The position numbers were made by a program, and so were the translations under genes. Below the pieces are notes generated by a model. The model was given only the letters and a program-made list of their open reading frames with translations. It made no database searches and had not been told where the DNA came from. A stretch of DNA of 64,000 nucleotides from an uncultured Bacteroidota bacterium. Lineage in GTDB: Bacteria; Bacteroidota; Bacteroidia; Flavobacteriales; Schleiferiaceae. Shown here piece after piece: positions 8,545 through 17,711 of this stretch; position 1 is the stretch's first letter; every line of letters starts with the position of its first letter. The stretch is taken from contig CAJXNI010000001.1 in NCBI GenBank assembly GCA_913057235.1, positions 1 through 64,000 of the forward strand, written 5' to 3'.

Positions 8545-8634
8545 ATGCCAAGTGGAAAGAAAAGAAAACGTCACAAGATGTCTACTCACAAGCGCAAAAA
8601 GCGTTTACGTAAAAACCGTCACAAGAAAAAATAG
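8545..8634 (+). CDS. 29-residue strongly basic protein, AURKAIP1/COX24 (mS38/bS22)-like
   Basis: This complete ATG-to-TAG gene encodes 29 residues. It starts MPSGKKRKRHKMSTHKRKK, and about two thirds of it is K, R or H. I recognise it as the short Bacteroidota protein placed with the AURKAIP1/COX24 domain. That domain also covers mitochondrial ribosomal protein mS38 and actinobacterial bS22, so a ribosomal small-subunit role is likely but inferred. It sits 11 bp after the TPR gene and upstream of RNase G. A weak terminator hairpin follows. Its size makes it easy to miss. Confidence 0.75.
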   Translation: MPSGKKRKRHKMSTHKRKKRLRKNRHKKK

Positions 8635-8685
8635 CAGTGCTTAATGGGGCTTTTTATCCAGTGCCCTAAAAAGCTATTCGCCCCT

Positions 8686-8709
8686 AAGCACCGCCCAAAA
8701 GGTGCTTTT
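8686..8709 (+). terminator. Weak terminator-like hairpin before RNase G
   Basis: A 7-bp stem (AAGCACC with GGTGCTT) and an 8-nt loop are followed by a short T run. It could partly separate the HU-TPR-small-protein unit from rng, or act as an attenuator. Confidence 0.45.
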
Positions 8710-8756
8710 GGTGTTTAAAGCAATTTTCAAAGAGTTTTTACTAAAATATTTTAAAG

Positions 8757-10304
8757 GTGAGTACAGAATTAGTTATTAATTCACGTACTGCCGATTCAGT
8801 GGCGGTTGCGCTACTGAAAGATGGTAAACTTTCTGAATTACACTATGATAACGCAGAAGAGTTTTCAGTTGGAGACATTTATTTAGGGAAAATCAAAAAG
8901 GTGGTTCCAGGGCTTAACGCAGCTTTTGTTGACGTAGGCTACGAGAAAGACGCCTTTTTACACTATCATGATTTAGGCCCTCAAATACTCTCACTCAACA
9001 AGTTTACCAAGCGAACCCTAACAGGCAAACAACGCTGGAATATCAGCGATTTTAAGCCCGAAAAGGATATCGACAAAAACGGCAGTATAGATCAGGTCTT
9101 GAAAACAGGCCAAAGTATTGTAGTGCAAATAGCCAAGGAGCCCATCTCTACCAAAGGCCCGCGCATTACCTCAGAACTCTCATTAGCCGGGCGCTACATC
9201 GTAATGGTGCCCTTTTCTAATCGCATTAGTGTAAGCAGCAAGCTTAGAGATAAGGAAGAAAAAGACCGCCTCCGGAGGCTGGTAAAAAGCATTAAACCAG
9301 AAGGTTTTGGCATCATTGTGCGCACCGCTGCGCAAGATTGCTCAGTGGCCGAGCTGGATGCTGACCTACAAGAATTGGTGAAAAAGTGGAAAACGCTACA
9401 CCGCTCCATCCAAAGGGTAAAACCACCTGCTAGAGCGCTGCAAGAGTTAAACCGGGTATCTGCGCTATTGCGTGATGTCCTTAACGACTCTTTCAACAGC
9501 ATTGCCGTAAATGATGAGGATCTCTTTAATGAGTTGCGTGAATACATGCGCTCAATTGAGCCTGAAAAAGAAAAGATTGTAAAATTTTACAAGGGGCGTT
9601 TACCCATTTTTGAGCATTACGGCATTGAACGTCAAATCAAAAGCAGTTTTGGTCGCTCAGTAAGCATGGGTAAAGGAGCCTACCTCATTATTGAGCATAC
9701 CGAGGCTATGCACGTAATTGACGTGAACAGCGGCAACCGCACTAATTCCAGCGAAAATCAAGAAGCCAATGCTTTGGCGGTGAACCTATCGGCTGCAGAA
9801 GAAATTGCCCGGCAATTACGCTTACGCGATATGGGAGGGATTATTGTGGTAGATTTTATTGACTTGCACCGGAGCGAAAACCGCAAAAAGCTTTACGAAA
9901 AGCTAAAGCAGGAGATGGCAATAGATCGGGCCAAGCACAAAATTTTACCCGTTTCGCGTTTTGGCTTAGTAGAAATTACCCGGCAGCGCGTGCGCCCTGA
10001 AATGGCCATTCAAACCCGGGAAAAAAATCCCGATGGTGAAGGTGACGTAGAAGCACCCATTTTAATTATTGAAGAAATGGAGAGCAAGCTGGAACTAATT
10101 GCAAGCCAAGATAAAGAGAAGAAGATTTTTCTGCACACCCACCCCTTCATAGCTGCTTATTTGACCAAAGGGATTTTTAATAGCATAAGAAGGAAATGGT
10201 CTAAGCGTTTTAAAAAAGATTTAAAAATAGTACCGAGAGACTCACATAAGTTTTTGGAATACCATTTTTACAATAGTGCCGGAGAAAAATATGAGTTTGG
10301 CTAA
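8757..10304 (+). CDS. rng: Ribonuclease G/E family endoribonuclease
   Basis: It cuts single-stranded RNA and takes part in rRNA maturation and mRNA decay. The 515 residues contain an S1-type RNA-binding region (about 35-125, GDIYLGKIKKVVPGLNAAFV). The RNase H-like/DNase I-like catalytic core carries the metal-binding aspartates in VIDVNSGN and IVVDFIDLHR. The segment after ITRQRVRPEM, where E. coli RNase E/G carry the CPxC Zn-link, has no cysteine, so the tetramer zinc link is missing. The start is GTG, and the 5' end matches the family (MSTELVINS). Length fits RNase G rather than RNase E, and no scaffold tail is present. Confidence 0.95.
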   Translation: MSTELVINSRTADSVAVALLKDGKLSELHYDNAEEFSVGDIYLGKIKKVVPGLNAAFVDVGYEKDAFLHYHDLGPQILSLNKFTKRTLTGKQRWNISDFKPEKDIDKNGSIDQVLKTGQSIVVQIAKEPISTKGPRITSELSLAGRYIVMVPFSNRISVSSKLRDKEEKDRLRRLVKSIKPEGFGIIVRTAAQDCSVAELDADLQELVKKWKTLHRSIQRVKPPARALQELNRVSALLRDVLNDSFNSIAVNDEDLFNELREYMRSIEPEKEKIVKFYKGRLPIFEHYGIERQIKSSFGRSVSMGKGAYLIIEHTEAMHVIDVNSGNRTNSSENQEANALAVNLSAAEEIARQLRLRDMGGIIVVDFIDLHRSENRKKLYEKLKQEMAIDRAKHKILPVSRFGLVEITRQRVRPEMAIQTREKNPDGEGDVEAPILIIEEMESKLELIASQDKEKKIFLHTHPFIAAYLTKGIFNSIRRKWSKRFKKDLKIVPRDSHKFLEYHFYNSAGEKYEFG

Positions 10305-10379
10305 TTTCCGTTCCGGCATTAGGGAAATTAAATTGAAGTTTAACTAAATGCCCTCATGGGCCTGAAAATTCAAAATCAC

Positions 10380-11213
10380 ATGAAAAAAGTAGCAGTGGCT
10401 ATTATGGCCTTAGCTCTTACCACCTCTTGCGTTAGCAAAAAAAAGTACACTCAACTAGAGGACAAGTACAACAAAACTGATGAGCAGTTAAGTACAGCCA
10501 AAATGGAGCTGGCTAAATGCCTTGATGAAAAGAAAAACGCAAAAAGCGAAATTGAATACCTGCGCGGCACTAATTATCAGCTACTTAAAAACGTAGGTAA
10601 TTTGGCCACGCTTTCTAAGAAAGAGGCCCAAAATCTTGAGAAATCGCTGGAAAGCATCAAAGAAAAAGATCTCACCATTGGTAAATTGCAAGATGCCCTT
10701 AATAAACGGGACTCAGCTACCTTTGCCTTGGTTACCCAATTAAAGGGCGCTACTGTTGGCATTGACGATGAGGATATTTCCATTAACGTAGAAAAAGGCG
10801 TGGTGTATGTTTCCATTTCAGACAAGCTTTTGTTTAGCAGCGGCAGCTACGCTTTAAGTCAAGAAGCTAAGTCAGTTTTAAATAAGGTAGCTCAAGTGAT
10901 TAAATCACAACCTGATTTAGAATTTTTGGTAGAAGGTCATACCGATGATCAATCGGTAAAAGCCACCGCGCCCTACAAAGACAATTGGGAGCTAAGCGTG
11001 CAAAGAGCGGCCTCTGTAGTACGCGCCCTCCAGAAAGACTTTGATGTAGATCCTTCACGCATGACTGCAGCCGGCAGAAGTGAATACGTTCCTGTGGCTG
11101 ATAACAGCACCGCTGAAGGTAGAGCTAAAAACCGTAGAACCCGCATTGTGATCTTGCCTAAACTTGATGAGTTTTACGCACTTATAGAAGAAGGAATGGA
11201 AAAGGCTAAGTAA
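10380..11213 (+). CDS. OmpA-family lipoprotein with coiled coil
   Basis: This is a peptidoglycan-binding outer-membrane lipoprotein. The ATG at 10380 was chosen because it gives a clean lipoprotein signal (KKVAVAIMALALTTSC, lipidated C17). A frame open 24 bp further upstream would spoil it. The 277 residues hold a long charged coiled coil (about 20-110). An OmpA C-terminal domain (about 150-265) follows, with LEFLVEGHTDD, NWELSVQRAASVVRAL and NRRTRIVILP, the diaminopimelate-binding region. It lies 75 bp after rng and is followed by a strong terminator. It resembles proteins placed in envelope stability or T9SS support, but the precise role is unknown. Confidence 0.9.
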   Translation: MKKVAVAIMALALTTSCVSKKKYTQLEDKYNKTDEQLSTAKMELAKCLDEKKNAKSEIEYLRGTNYQLLKNVGNLATLSKKEAQNLEKSLESIKEKDLTIGKLQDALNKRDSATFALVTQLKGATVGIDDEDISINVEKGVVYVSISDKLLFSSGSYALSQEAKSVLNKVAQVIKSQPDLEFLVEGHTDDQSVKATAPYKDNWELSVQRAASVVRALQKDFDVDPSRMTAAGRSEYVPVADNSTAEGRAKNRRTRIVILPKLDEFYALIEEGMEKAK

Positions 11214-11233
11214 AAGTCTTATCTAAAGCATAG

Positions 11234-11271
11234 AAGCAAAGCCCGTGTAACTGCGGGCTTTGCTTGTTTTT
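11234..11271 (+). terminator. Rho-independent terminator after the OmpA lipoprotein
   Basis: A perfect 12-bp stem (AAGCAAAGCCCG with CGGGCTTTGCTT) and an 8-nt loop are followed by GTTTTT. Confidence 0.92.
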
Positions 11272-11288
11272 AGCGGTGGTTGCCTTTC

Positions 11289-11581
11289 CTAGCTGAGGCC
11301 TAAATCCCTGAAAATAGCCATGGCCAACAACCCTATTAAATAGTAAGCCACGTACAAAACGTTTTTATTTAAGACTTTTTTTAGCCAGTGCTCTACGGGC
11401 GCTGGGTTGTACTGAAGAGCACCTTTTCCTTCTGGCCATTTAATTTTTTTATTGTGGGCTTTGGTGCAAATGGTTCTTTTCTAAAAACTTACGCGGCTTT
11501 CAGGAGAAAACTACCGTACGATTGCCAGCCCAATGTAGCCAGTGCTTGCGCTAATTCTACGTGATTTTTCCCGTACCCATT
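11289..11581 (-). pseudogene. Possible decayed coding remnant downstream of the methyltransferase gene
   Basis: The 11214-11581 gap has no intact gene, but its minus strand holds two protein-like pieces in different frames. The first follows the methyltransferase stop in the same frame for about 30 codons (…HVELAQALATLGWQSYG…) and then stops. The second is open from 11480 to the stop at 11289, with no ATG. It reads WPEGKGALQYNPAPVEHW, then a hydrophobic tail VLYVAYYLIGLLAMAIF, then RDLGLS. Both look more like coding than random sequence. I do not recognise the parent family. Chance open frames remain possible. Confidence 0.3.
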
Positions 11582-12421
11582 TCAAGGTTTTTCAAAAATT
11601 AAAATATCTTGAAAATACAAGCCAGGCGTTTCTTTCCAATTTCCGGGGTGATAATTCAGCTTTTTTAGAGCGCTTTCTTCCAAAAGTAATTGCAGGCCTG
11701 TATCTTTTATACCCATGGCCTTTTCAGGTACTTTGATCCAGCCAGGGGAAAACCAATTTTTGGAGCCGTACGCAGGTGTATCAAAAACCCAGTTTTTCTG
11801 AGGGGTTAAATGGTATCGGCCTAAGGCATTTTCACGCTTGGGCAGTGATGCTTGATAAAGCTCATCTAGCAAAAACATGGAAATGATGGCACGCCCACCT
11901 GGCTTTAAAACCCGCGCAACCTCTTTAAAGTAAAATCTTGCGTCTTTCTCTTTAAGGTGGGTCCACACGGAGAGAGCGGTTACCATGTCTTGAGACTGGT
12001 CTTCAATCGGCCAAGGGTGCAGTTCGCTTTTCTGATTGCGCACATACATTTGATTGGCTACATCAAAATGTATAAATTGATAATTAGATGCCTTAAACTG
12101 ACTTTGGCAATAATCAATGTGTTTCTTAAGTACATCAATACCAGTGTATTTTCCTCCCTCTTGCACCAATGGCTCAGCTGCAATTCCCAGTAACCCTGTG
12201 CCGCAGCCAATATCCAGAATTTGCGAACCCTGCCTTGCTTTTAAATTCTGGTACATTAATGTTTGAAAAATACCAATCACGTGCGCCCATTCGGCATAAG
12301 CCACTTTACCGCCTCTTCTGTTTTCAAAATCTGGAATAAGCCGCAGGTTACGCGTGCGTTTTAGTTGCTGCGCATCTTCCTTTCTGAAAAGCTTATCAAT
12401 TAAATTATGCCTTTTAAACAT
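11582..12421 (-). CDS. Class I SAM-dependent methyltransferase
   Basis: This methyltransferase of unknown substrate has about 279 residues from the ATG at 12421; a TTG at 12448 would add nine. The SAM-binding motif I is ILDIGCGTGLLGIA (about residue 75 onward). Acidic motif II is in TGIDVL, and the post-motif is VARVLKPGGRAIISMF, typical of methyltransferase fold 11/25. No membrane segment is seen. It stands alone, divergent from the S9 peptidase gene, and is followed by the decayed stretch. The substrate could be a lipid, quinone or small metabolite. Confidence 0.85.
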   Translation of the reverse strand: MFKRHNLIDKLFRKEDAQQLKRTRNLRLIPDFENRRGGKVAYAEWAHVIGIFQTLMYQNLKARQGSQILDIGCGTGLLGIAAEPLVQEGGKYTGIDVLKKHIDYCQSQFKASNYQFIHFDVANQMYVRNQKSELHPWPIEDQSQDMVTALSVWTHLKEKDARFYFKEVARVLKPGGRAIISMFLLDELYQASLPKRENALGRYHLTPQKNWVFDTPAYGSKNWFSPGWIKVPEKAMGIKDTGLQLLLEESALKKLNYHPGNWKETPGLYFQDILIFEKP

Positions 12422-12555
12422 GTGAGATGGTTTACCAAGTTTTTTCAAAAACTAACGGGTCCTGGAACTTTAGAAAACAAAGCTAATCCAATTTACAAGC
12501 TTTTACGTTTTTCTACTTCATGTTGTACTTTAGGCGAGTCTTAAAAATATCAATC

Positions 12556-14604
12556 ATGAAAAAATATCTAGCCCTCGCTTTGCTTGTCAGCGGAAGCCTA
12601 CTAGCACAAAATCAAGTTATGACTCCCGAACTCCTGTGGAAACTTGGCCGGGTAAGTTTAGATGATGTATCTGATGACGGTAGCCAGTTTGTTTACGGGG
12701 TAACCTACTATGATTTAGAAAAAAACAAAGGAAACCGCGATTTATACCTGATGAGCGCCAAGGGAGGGGAGGCTCGCCAAATTACCAGCCTGGAAGGCGG
12801 TGAATACAGTGCCCAGTTTATTGGCGATAAAATTGGCTTTAGCCATGGCGGCCAGTTCCATCTTATTGATCAAAATGGTGAAAACCTCACCACTATCACA
12901 GATATTAAAGGCGGTATTTCAGGAGTAAAGGCCTATCCGCAAAGTGATGGAAGCATAAGCTTACTCTTCACTAAGCAAGTGAAAACGGAACAAACTCCGG
13001 CTGAGATGTACCCCAACTTACCCGAAGCAGACTTCAAAATTATAGACGACCTGATGTATCGTCATTGGGACAGCTGGAATGACTACGAAAGTAGCCACCT
13101 GTGCATGGCAAGCTACAGAGATGGCGCAGTAACAGAATTTACAGACCTATTAGCAGGCCAGGTACAAGATGTACCGGTACCCCCTTTTGGCGGAAGCGAA
13201 AGCTACACCTTAAGCCCTAACGGAAAATTGATTGCTTATGAAAGTAAAGCCCTAAGCGGTAAAGACTTTGCCGAGCAAACCAATACGCATATATACCTCT
13301 ACAACCTGGAAACCCAAGAAACCAAAATACTGAGTGAAGGCATGATGGGCTATGACAAAAACCCGCAGTTTTCTCCCAATGGCAAGCGTATTGCCTGGCT
13401 GAGCATGCGCACCAACGGCTATGAAAGTGATGTGAATGATTTGGTGGTTATGGACCTTGAAAGTGGTAAAAAGCTTTATGTCCTGCAAACTTCGGATGAA
13501 TATGACAACCTTACCTTTCAATCTTTTACGTGGGCCGAAGATGATGAGCTTTTTGCGGGCGTGCCCATTGGAGGCAGCAATCACATTTATGAAGTGGAAG
13601 TTGAAGGGAGCTTAGATGCTAGTGAAGTGGAACTTGAGATTGAAAGGCTTACGGAAGGCGATCACAACTACAACCATTTTGAAATGGCCGGGGAAGATCT
13701 TCTGATAGTGCGCCAGGATATGAACCACGCTAGCGAAATTTTCCGTGTAAGCGAAAAAAACGGCAAAGCTAAACAGCTTACCACCGTTAATGATAGCATT
13801 TACAACGCCATTGGCCTAAGCAAGGTTGAAAAGCGCATGGTAACAACCACTGATGGAAAAGAAATGCTTACCTGGGTAATTTACCCGCCTAATTTTGACC
13901 CCACCAAAAAATACCCCACCCTACTTTATTGCCAGGGCGGGCCGCAGGCACAAGTCTCTCAATTTTACAGCTTCCGCTGGAATTTTCAACTTATGGCCGC
14001 GCAGGGCTACATTGTGGTGGCTCCTAACCGCAGGGGTTTACCCGGCTTTGGCCGAGAGTGGAATGAGCAGATATCTGGCGACTGGGGCGGACAAGCCATG
14101 GATGACTACCTCAGTGCTATTGACGCTTTAGCCACTGAGCCTTTTGTAGATGAGGACAATTTAGGTTGTGTTGGAGCAAGCTACGGTGGCTACTCAGTGT
14201 ACATGCTGGCCGGTATTCACGAGGGCCGTTTTAGTTCCTTCATATCGCATTGCGGCCTTTTTGATTTGGAAAGTTGGTACCTAACCACAGAAGAAATGTT
14301 TTTTGCCAACTATGACCTAGGCGGGCCCTACTGGAAACCCGAAAATAAAGAAGCCTACCAGAAATATGATCCCAAAGATTACGTGCAAAACTGGGATACG
14401 CCCATTCTAGTAATTCACGGTGGTAAAGATTTCAGAGTTCCTGAGAATCAAGGGATGGAGGCTTTTAACGCAGCTCAACTGCGCGGAATACCTTCCAGTT
14501 TTTTGTACTTCCCTAATGAGGGCCACTGGGTGCTTAACCCCCAAAACGGCATTGTTTGGCACAGTGAATTTTTCGGGTGGCTAGACCAGTGGTTAAAAAA
14601 TTAA
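12556..14604 (+). CDS. S9 family (dipeptidyl-peptidase IV/prolyl oligopeptidase-like) secreted peptidase
   Basis: This is a periplasmic or surface serine peptidase that trims peptides. The start at 12556 was chosen because it gives an 18-residue signal peptide (MKKYLALALLVSGSLLAQ). The 682 residues contain a WD40/PD40-like beta-propeller (about 30-410) and an alpha/beta hydrolase domain (about 430-682). The catalytic triad is S542 in GASYGGY, D625 in GGKDFRVPE and H657 in NEGHW. It is flanked by a strong terminator and is a single-gene unit. The exact specificity (dipeptidyl versus acylaminoacyl) cannot be told from sequence alone. Confidence 0.92.
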   Translation: MKKYLALALLVSGSLLAQNQVMTPELLWKLGRVSLDDVSDDGSQFVYGVTYYDLEKNKGNRDLYLMSAKGGEARQITSLEGGEYSAQFIGDKIGFSHGGQFHLIDQNGENLTTITDIKGGISGVKAYPQSDGSISLLFTKQVKTEQTPAEMYPNLPEADFKIIDDLMYRHWDSWNDYESSHLCMASYRDGAVTEFTDLLAGQVQDVPVPPFGGSESYTLSPNGKLIAYESKALSGKDFAEQTNTHIYLYNLETQETKILSEGMMGYDKNPQFSPNGKRIAWLSMRTNGYESDVNDLVVMDLESGKKLYVLQTSDEYDNLTFQSFTWAEDDELFAGVPIGGSNHIYEVEVEGSLDASEVELEIERLTEGDHNYNHFEMAGEDLLIVRQDMNHASEIFRVSEKNGKAKQLTTVNDSIYNAIGLSKVEKRMVTTTDGKEMLTWVIYPPNFDPTKKYPTLLYCQGGPQAQVSQFYSFRWNFQLMAAQGYIVVAPNRRGLPGFGREWNEQISGDWGGQAMDDYLSAIDALATEPFVDEDNLGCVGASYGGYSVYMLAGIHEGRFSSFISHCGLFDLESWYLTTEEMFFANYDLGGPYWKPENKEAYQKYDPKDYVQNWDTPILVIHGGKDFRVPENQGMEAFNAAQLRGIPSSFLYFPNEGHWVLNPQNGIVWHSEFFGWLDQWLKN

Positions 14605-14623
14605 AAGTTTCTTCACTTTACTA

Positions 14624-14657
14624 AAAAAGTCGGGCTCTGGTTAGAGCCCGACTTTTT
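14624..14657 (+). terminator. Rho-independent terminator after the S9 peptidase
   Basis: A 10-bp GC-rich stem (GTCGGGCTCT with AGAGCCCGAC) and a GGTT loop are flanked by A and T runs. Confidence 0.93.
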
Positions 14658-14830
14658 CTTTTCTCTTTACACCTTTTCCATAAATCATTTAGACCGGTGA
14701 GCTTAAAATACCTAATCAGCAAGCTTTAACAAAGGTTATTAATTGTGAAGTACGCAGCAAAACCCTGGAAACAAAGCGCTACTTTCTTCCCTTATTTATC
14801 GCCTAAAGGGTACTACCTTGCGACCACTTT

Positions 14831-16063
14831 ATGGAATTTGAAATTTTTGAATTATCCAACGGGTTACGGGTAGTTCACAAGCAGGTGAGCCGCCCCGTAG
14901 CGCACTGCGGATTATTTGTTGCCGCAGGCTCCAGAGATGAACTGGAACACGAACAAGGTCTGGCTCATTTTATAGAACACTGCCTCTTTAAAGGTACCCA
15001 AAGGCGTAAAGCCTACCATGTACTCAGCCGTATGGAAGACGTGGGCGGTGAGCTCAACGCCTACACCACCAAAGAAGAAACGGTTATTTACAGTAGCTTT
15101 CTAAGTGCATACTACCCTAGAGCAGTTGAACTTCTATTTGATATTGCTTTCCACTCTCGCTTTCCCAAAAAAGAAATTGAGAAAGAAAAAGAGGTCATTA
15201 TTGATGAGATTAACTCCTATTTAGACAGTCCATCAGAGGCTATTTTTGACGATTTTGAAGATCAGGTATTTAAGGGGCATAGCTTAGGCCGCAATATTTT
15301 AGGCACCATTGCCAGTGTAAAAAGCTTTAGCCAAGAGCACATTCTTGATTTCATCAAGCGTAATTATGGTTTTAACCAGATGGTGTTTAGTTCGGTAGGG
15401 AAAATCTCGGCTAGCCGCCTTAAAAAGCTCTTAGAGAAAGAGCTTACTGCACTTCCACTGCTTCAGTGCCACAAGCAACAACAAGCACCTAAAAGCTATC
15501 AACCTTCTCAGGTTACCACCCACCGCACCGGTTACCAAACCCACGCTATCGTAGGCAACCAAGCCTACCGGGCCGGCAGCAAAAAAATGCGGGTGCTCAC
15601 CTTGCTCAATAATTTGCTGGGGGGGCCAGGTATGAATTCGCGCCTCAATCTAAACATCCGAGAAAAATACGGCTTCACCTATCACCTAGAGTCTTTTTAC
15701 CAGCCTTACAGCGATACCGGTCTGTTTGGAATTTACCTGGGTACTGACCCTGGAACCGTAGACCGGGTTTTACGCCTGGTAGAAAAAGAGTTGGCCAAAT
15801 TGCGCAATCAAAAATTGGGTGTGCTACAATTAAGCAAGGCCAAAAGGCAAGTACTGGGCCAAATTGCCATGGCACAGGAAAACAACAATGCCCTAATGCT
15901 GGCCTACGGTAAGTCTTTACTCACTTACAATAAAATTGATGAGTTTGAACAGGTACATGCAAAAATAGAATCCATAACGGCCGAAGATCTGCAAGGTGTA
16001 GCCCAGGAAATTTTTGTGCCAGAAAAAATGAGTACTTTAATTTTTAAATCAAACATGCCTTAA
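14831..16063 (+). CDS. M16 family zinc metallopeptidase
   Basis: This is an insulinase/pitrilysin-superfamily endopeptidase. The 410 residues carry the inverted zinc motif HxxEH as HFIEH at 46-50. The third ligand, E126, lies 76 residues later in VIIDEI, exactly as in active subunits, so this protein should be catalytic. The second half (about 170-400) is the inactive-type M16 domain that closes the chamber. No signal peptide is seen, so it is probably cytoplasmic. The stop codon is immediately followed by the ATG of the O-methyltransferase gene, implying co-transcription. Confidence 0.94.
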   Translation: MEFEIFELSNGLRVVHKQVSRPVAHCGLFVAAGSRDELEHEQGLAHFIEHCLFKGTQRRKAYHVLSRMEDVGGELNAYTTKEETVIYSSFLSAYYPRAVELLFDIAFHSRFPKKEIEKEKEVIIDEINSYLDSPSEAIFDDFEDQVFKGHSLGRNILGTIASVKSFSQEHILDFIKRNYGFNQMVFSSVGKISASRLKKLLEKELTALPLLQCHKQQQAPKSYQPSQVTTHRTGYQTHAIVGNQAYRAGSKKMRVLTLLNNLLGGPGMNSRLNLNIREKYGFTYHLESFYQPYSDTGLFGIYLGTDPGTVDRVLRLVEKELAKLRNQKLGVLQLSKAKRQVLGQIAMAQENNNALMLAYGKSLLTYNKIDEFEQVHAKIESITAEDLQGVAQEIFVPEKMSTLIFKSNMP

Positions 16064-16705
16064 ATGGAGTTTTTAGACCCCAAGCTAGAAACCTACTGTG
16101 AGTTGCATACCTCGGCCGAAGAGCCTGTTCTGCAAGAGCTCAACCGGCAAACGCACCTTAAAGTACTAAAACCCCGTATGCTCAGCGGGCATTTGCAAGG
16201 GCAACTTTTAAGCCTGCTCTCTAAAATGCGTAATCCCAGGCGTATTTTAGAAATTGGCACCTATACTGGGTATTCGGCTATTTGTTTGGCTCAGGGGCTT
16301 TCGCCCGATGGTCACTTGCATACCATTGATATCAATGAAGAGTTACAATCTATGGCAGCGGAATACTTTCAAAAAGCGCAATTAGACGAAAAGATTACCA
16401 TGCATATTGGTGCCGCAGCAGAGATTGTTCCCCAGCTTCACGAAGAATGGGACCTGGTATTTATTGATGCCGATAAAGAAAACTATAGCCTCTATTACGA
16501 TTTGGTCATTGACCGTATAGCATCCAATGGATATATCATTGCCGATAATGTGCTATGGAGTGGTAAGGTAGTGCAACCGGTTAAAGCCAATGATAAGAGC
16601 ACTAAAGCGCTGCTGGACTTTAATGCAAAAGTGCAAAGTGACCCAAGGGTGGATAATGTGCTACTGCCCGTTAGAGATGGCCTGATGGTATGCCGTAAAA
16701 TCTAA
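16064..16705 (+). CDS. Class I SAM-dependent O-methyltransferase
   Basis: This 213-residue enzyme is of the catechol/caffeoyl-CoA O-methyltransferase family (methyltransferase 3). It has the SAM motif LEIGTYTGYSAICLA (about 64-78), the acidic metal/SAM motif DLVFIDADKENY and IIADNVLWSG, which positions the divalent metal. The acceptor is unknown. It begins directly at the M16 stop codon with no gap. The sulfotransferase gene starts 6 bp after its own stop, so 14.8-17.6 kb is likely one transcript. Confidence 0.92.
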   Translation: MEFLDPKLETYCELHTSAEEPVLQELNRQTHLKVLKPRMLSGHLQGQLLSLLSKMRNPRRILEIGTYTGYSAICLAQGLSPDGHLHTIDINEELQSMAAEYFQKAQLDEKITMHIGAAAEIVPQLHEEWDLVFIDADKENYSLYYDLVIDRIASNGYIIADNVLWSGKVVQPVKANDKSTKALLDFNAKVQSDPRVDNVLLPVRDGLMVCRKI

Positions 16706-16711
16706 TGTCTC

Positions 16712-17647
16712 ATGAAAAAAAAAGACTGTTTAGACTTTTATGTAATAGGCGCTCAAAAGGCTGGTACCACTTGGCTACACCGCAGATTGAGTCAAATTAA
16801 CGGCTACAACTTGCCTCGTCAAAAAGAGATGCATTTTTTTGATCGTTCGGAAACGAAGTACCCACAACCCCCCTCTAAGTTTAACAAACCTTTACCCCTA
16901 TCAGTAGCCTTAAAAAGAGGGTACAGGTCTTTGATGAGCAATTTTCTTAAAGGCAAGTTCTATCCTATGAGGGAACGCTTTCTCTATTATTTTGGTAAAT
17001 ATGATTTGGCTTGGTACCAAGCTTACATGAGGCTTCATGCTCAAAAAGGAATCACCGGAGACATTACTCCTGCCTACGCAACTTTACTTACAGAAGATAT
17101 TTCGCTTATGGCACGGGTAGCCCCTAAGGCCAAAGTCTTTTATATTATAAGAGATCCCATTGAAAGGCAATGGTCTCAATGGCGCATGTTCTTGGACAAC
17201 CGGAATCTGAATTACAGGGTGCAGGACTTAAGTCTTTTCAAAGAAATATTTCCAAATGTCAAAAACAGAAAAAGTTATTTGGAAACTATGAAGAATTATG
17301 AAAGCTATTTTAAAGAACACTTCTACCTCCTTTTTTACGACTCAATTCTAGAAAACCCTAAGGCCCTAATAGCAGGAGTACACCAAAAACTAGCCCCGAA
17401 TCAACCTTCCCAACTAACAAATTTGAATTTCCAGCAGAAGGAACAGGTGTCCTTTTCATCTGAAATGAGTCCAGACTTTTACCGCTTTTTTAAAGACTGC
17501 TTTGAAGAAGAAATTAAGCTATTGCATGAAGTTATTGGTGGATATTGCAGCCGCTGGTATTTTAAACACTACTCAGAGGGCGCAGTGCCTGCGGCTGTAA
17601 CTTCAGAACTAGTAAAAGTGGAATCTTTAGTCAACCTTCACAAATGA
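16712..17647 (+). CDS. PAPS-dependent sulfotransferase, first of a tandem pair
   Basis: It transfers sulfate from 3'-phosphoadenylyl sulfate to an acceptor, probably a glycan. The 311 residues show the 5'-phosphosulfate loop IGAQKAGTTWL (12-22) and the 3'-phosphate segment VFYIIRDPIERQWSQWRM (about 144-161), the two sulfotransferase signatures. No signal peptide is seen, so it should act in the cytoplasm. It is paralogous to the next gene. Acceptors for such bacterial enzymes include heparan-like or lipid-linked sugars, and the convergent nucleotide-sugar operon suggests a surface glycan (inference). Confidence 0.88.
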   Translation: MKKKDCLDFYVIGAQKAGTTWLHRRLSQINGYNLPRQKEMHFFDRSETKYPQPPSKFNKPLPLSVALKRGYRSLMSNFLKGKFYPMRERFLYYFGKYDLAWYQAYMRLHAQKGITGDITPAYATLLTEDISLMARVAPKAKVFYIIRDPIERQWSQWRMFLDNRNLNYRVQDLSLFKEIFPNVKNRKSYLETMKNYESYFKEHFYLLFYDSILENPKALIAGVHQKLAPNQPSQLTNLNFQQKEQVSFSSEMSPDFYRFFKDCFEEEIKLLHEVIGGYCSRWYFKHYSEGAVPAAVTSELVKVESLVNLHK

Positions 17648-17711
17648 CTGCTCTCTTGGGCCGGTTAATCAAAAACTTTATTAACTAAAGATTTATATTT
17701 ACCTGCAAGTA

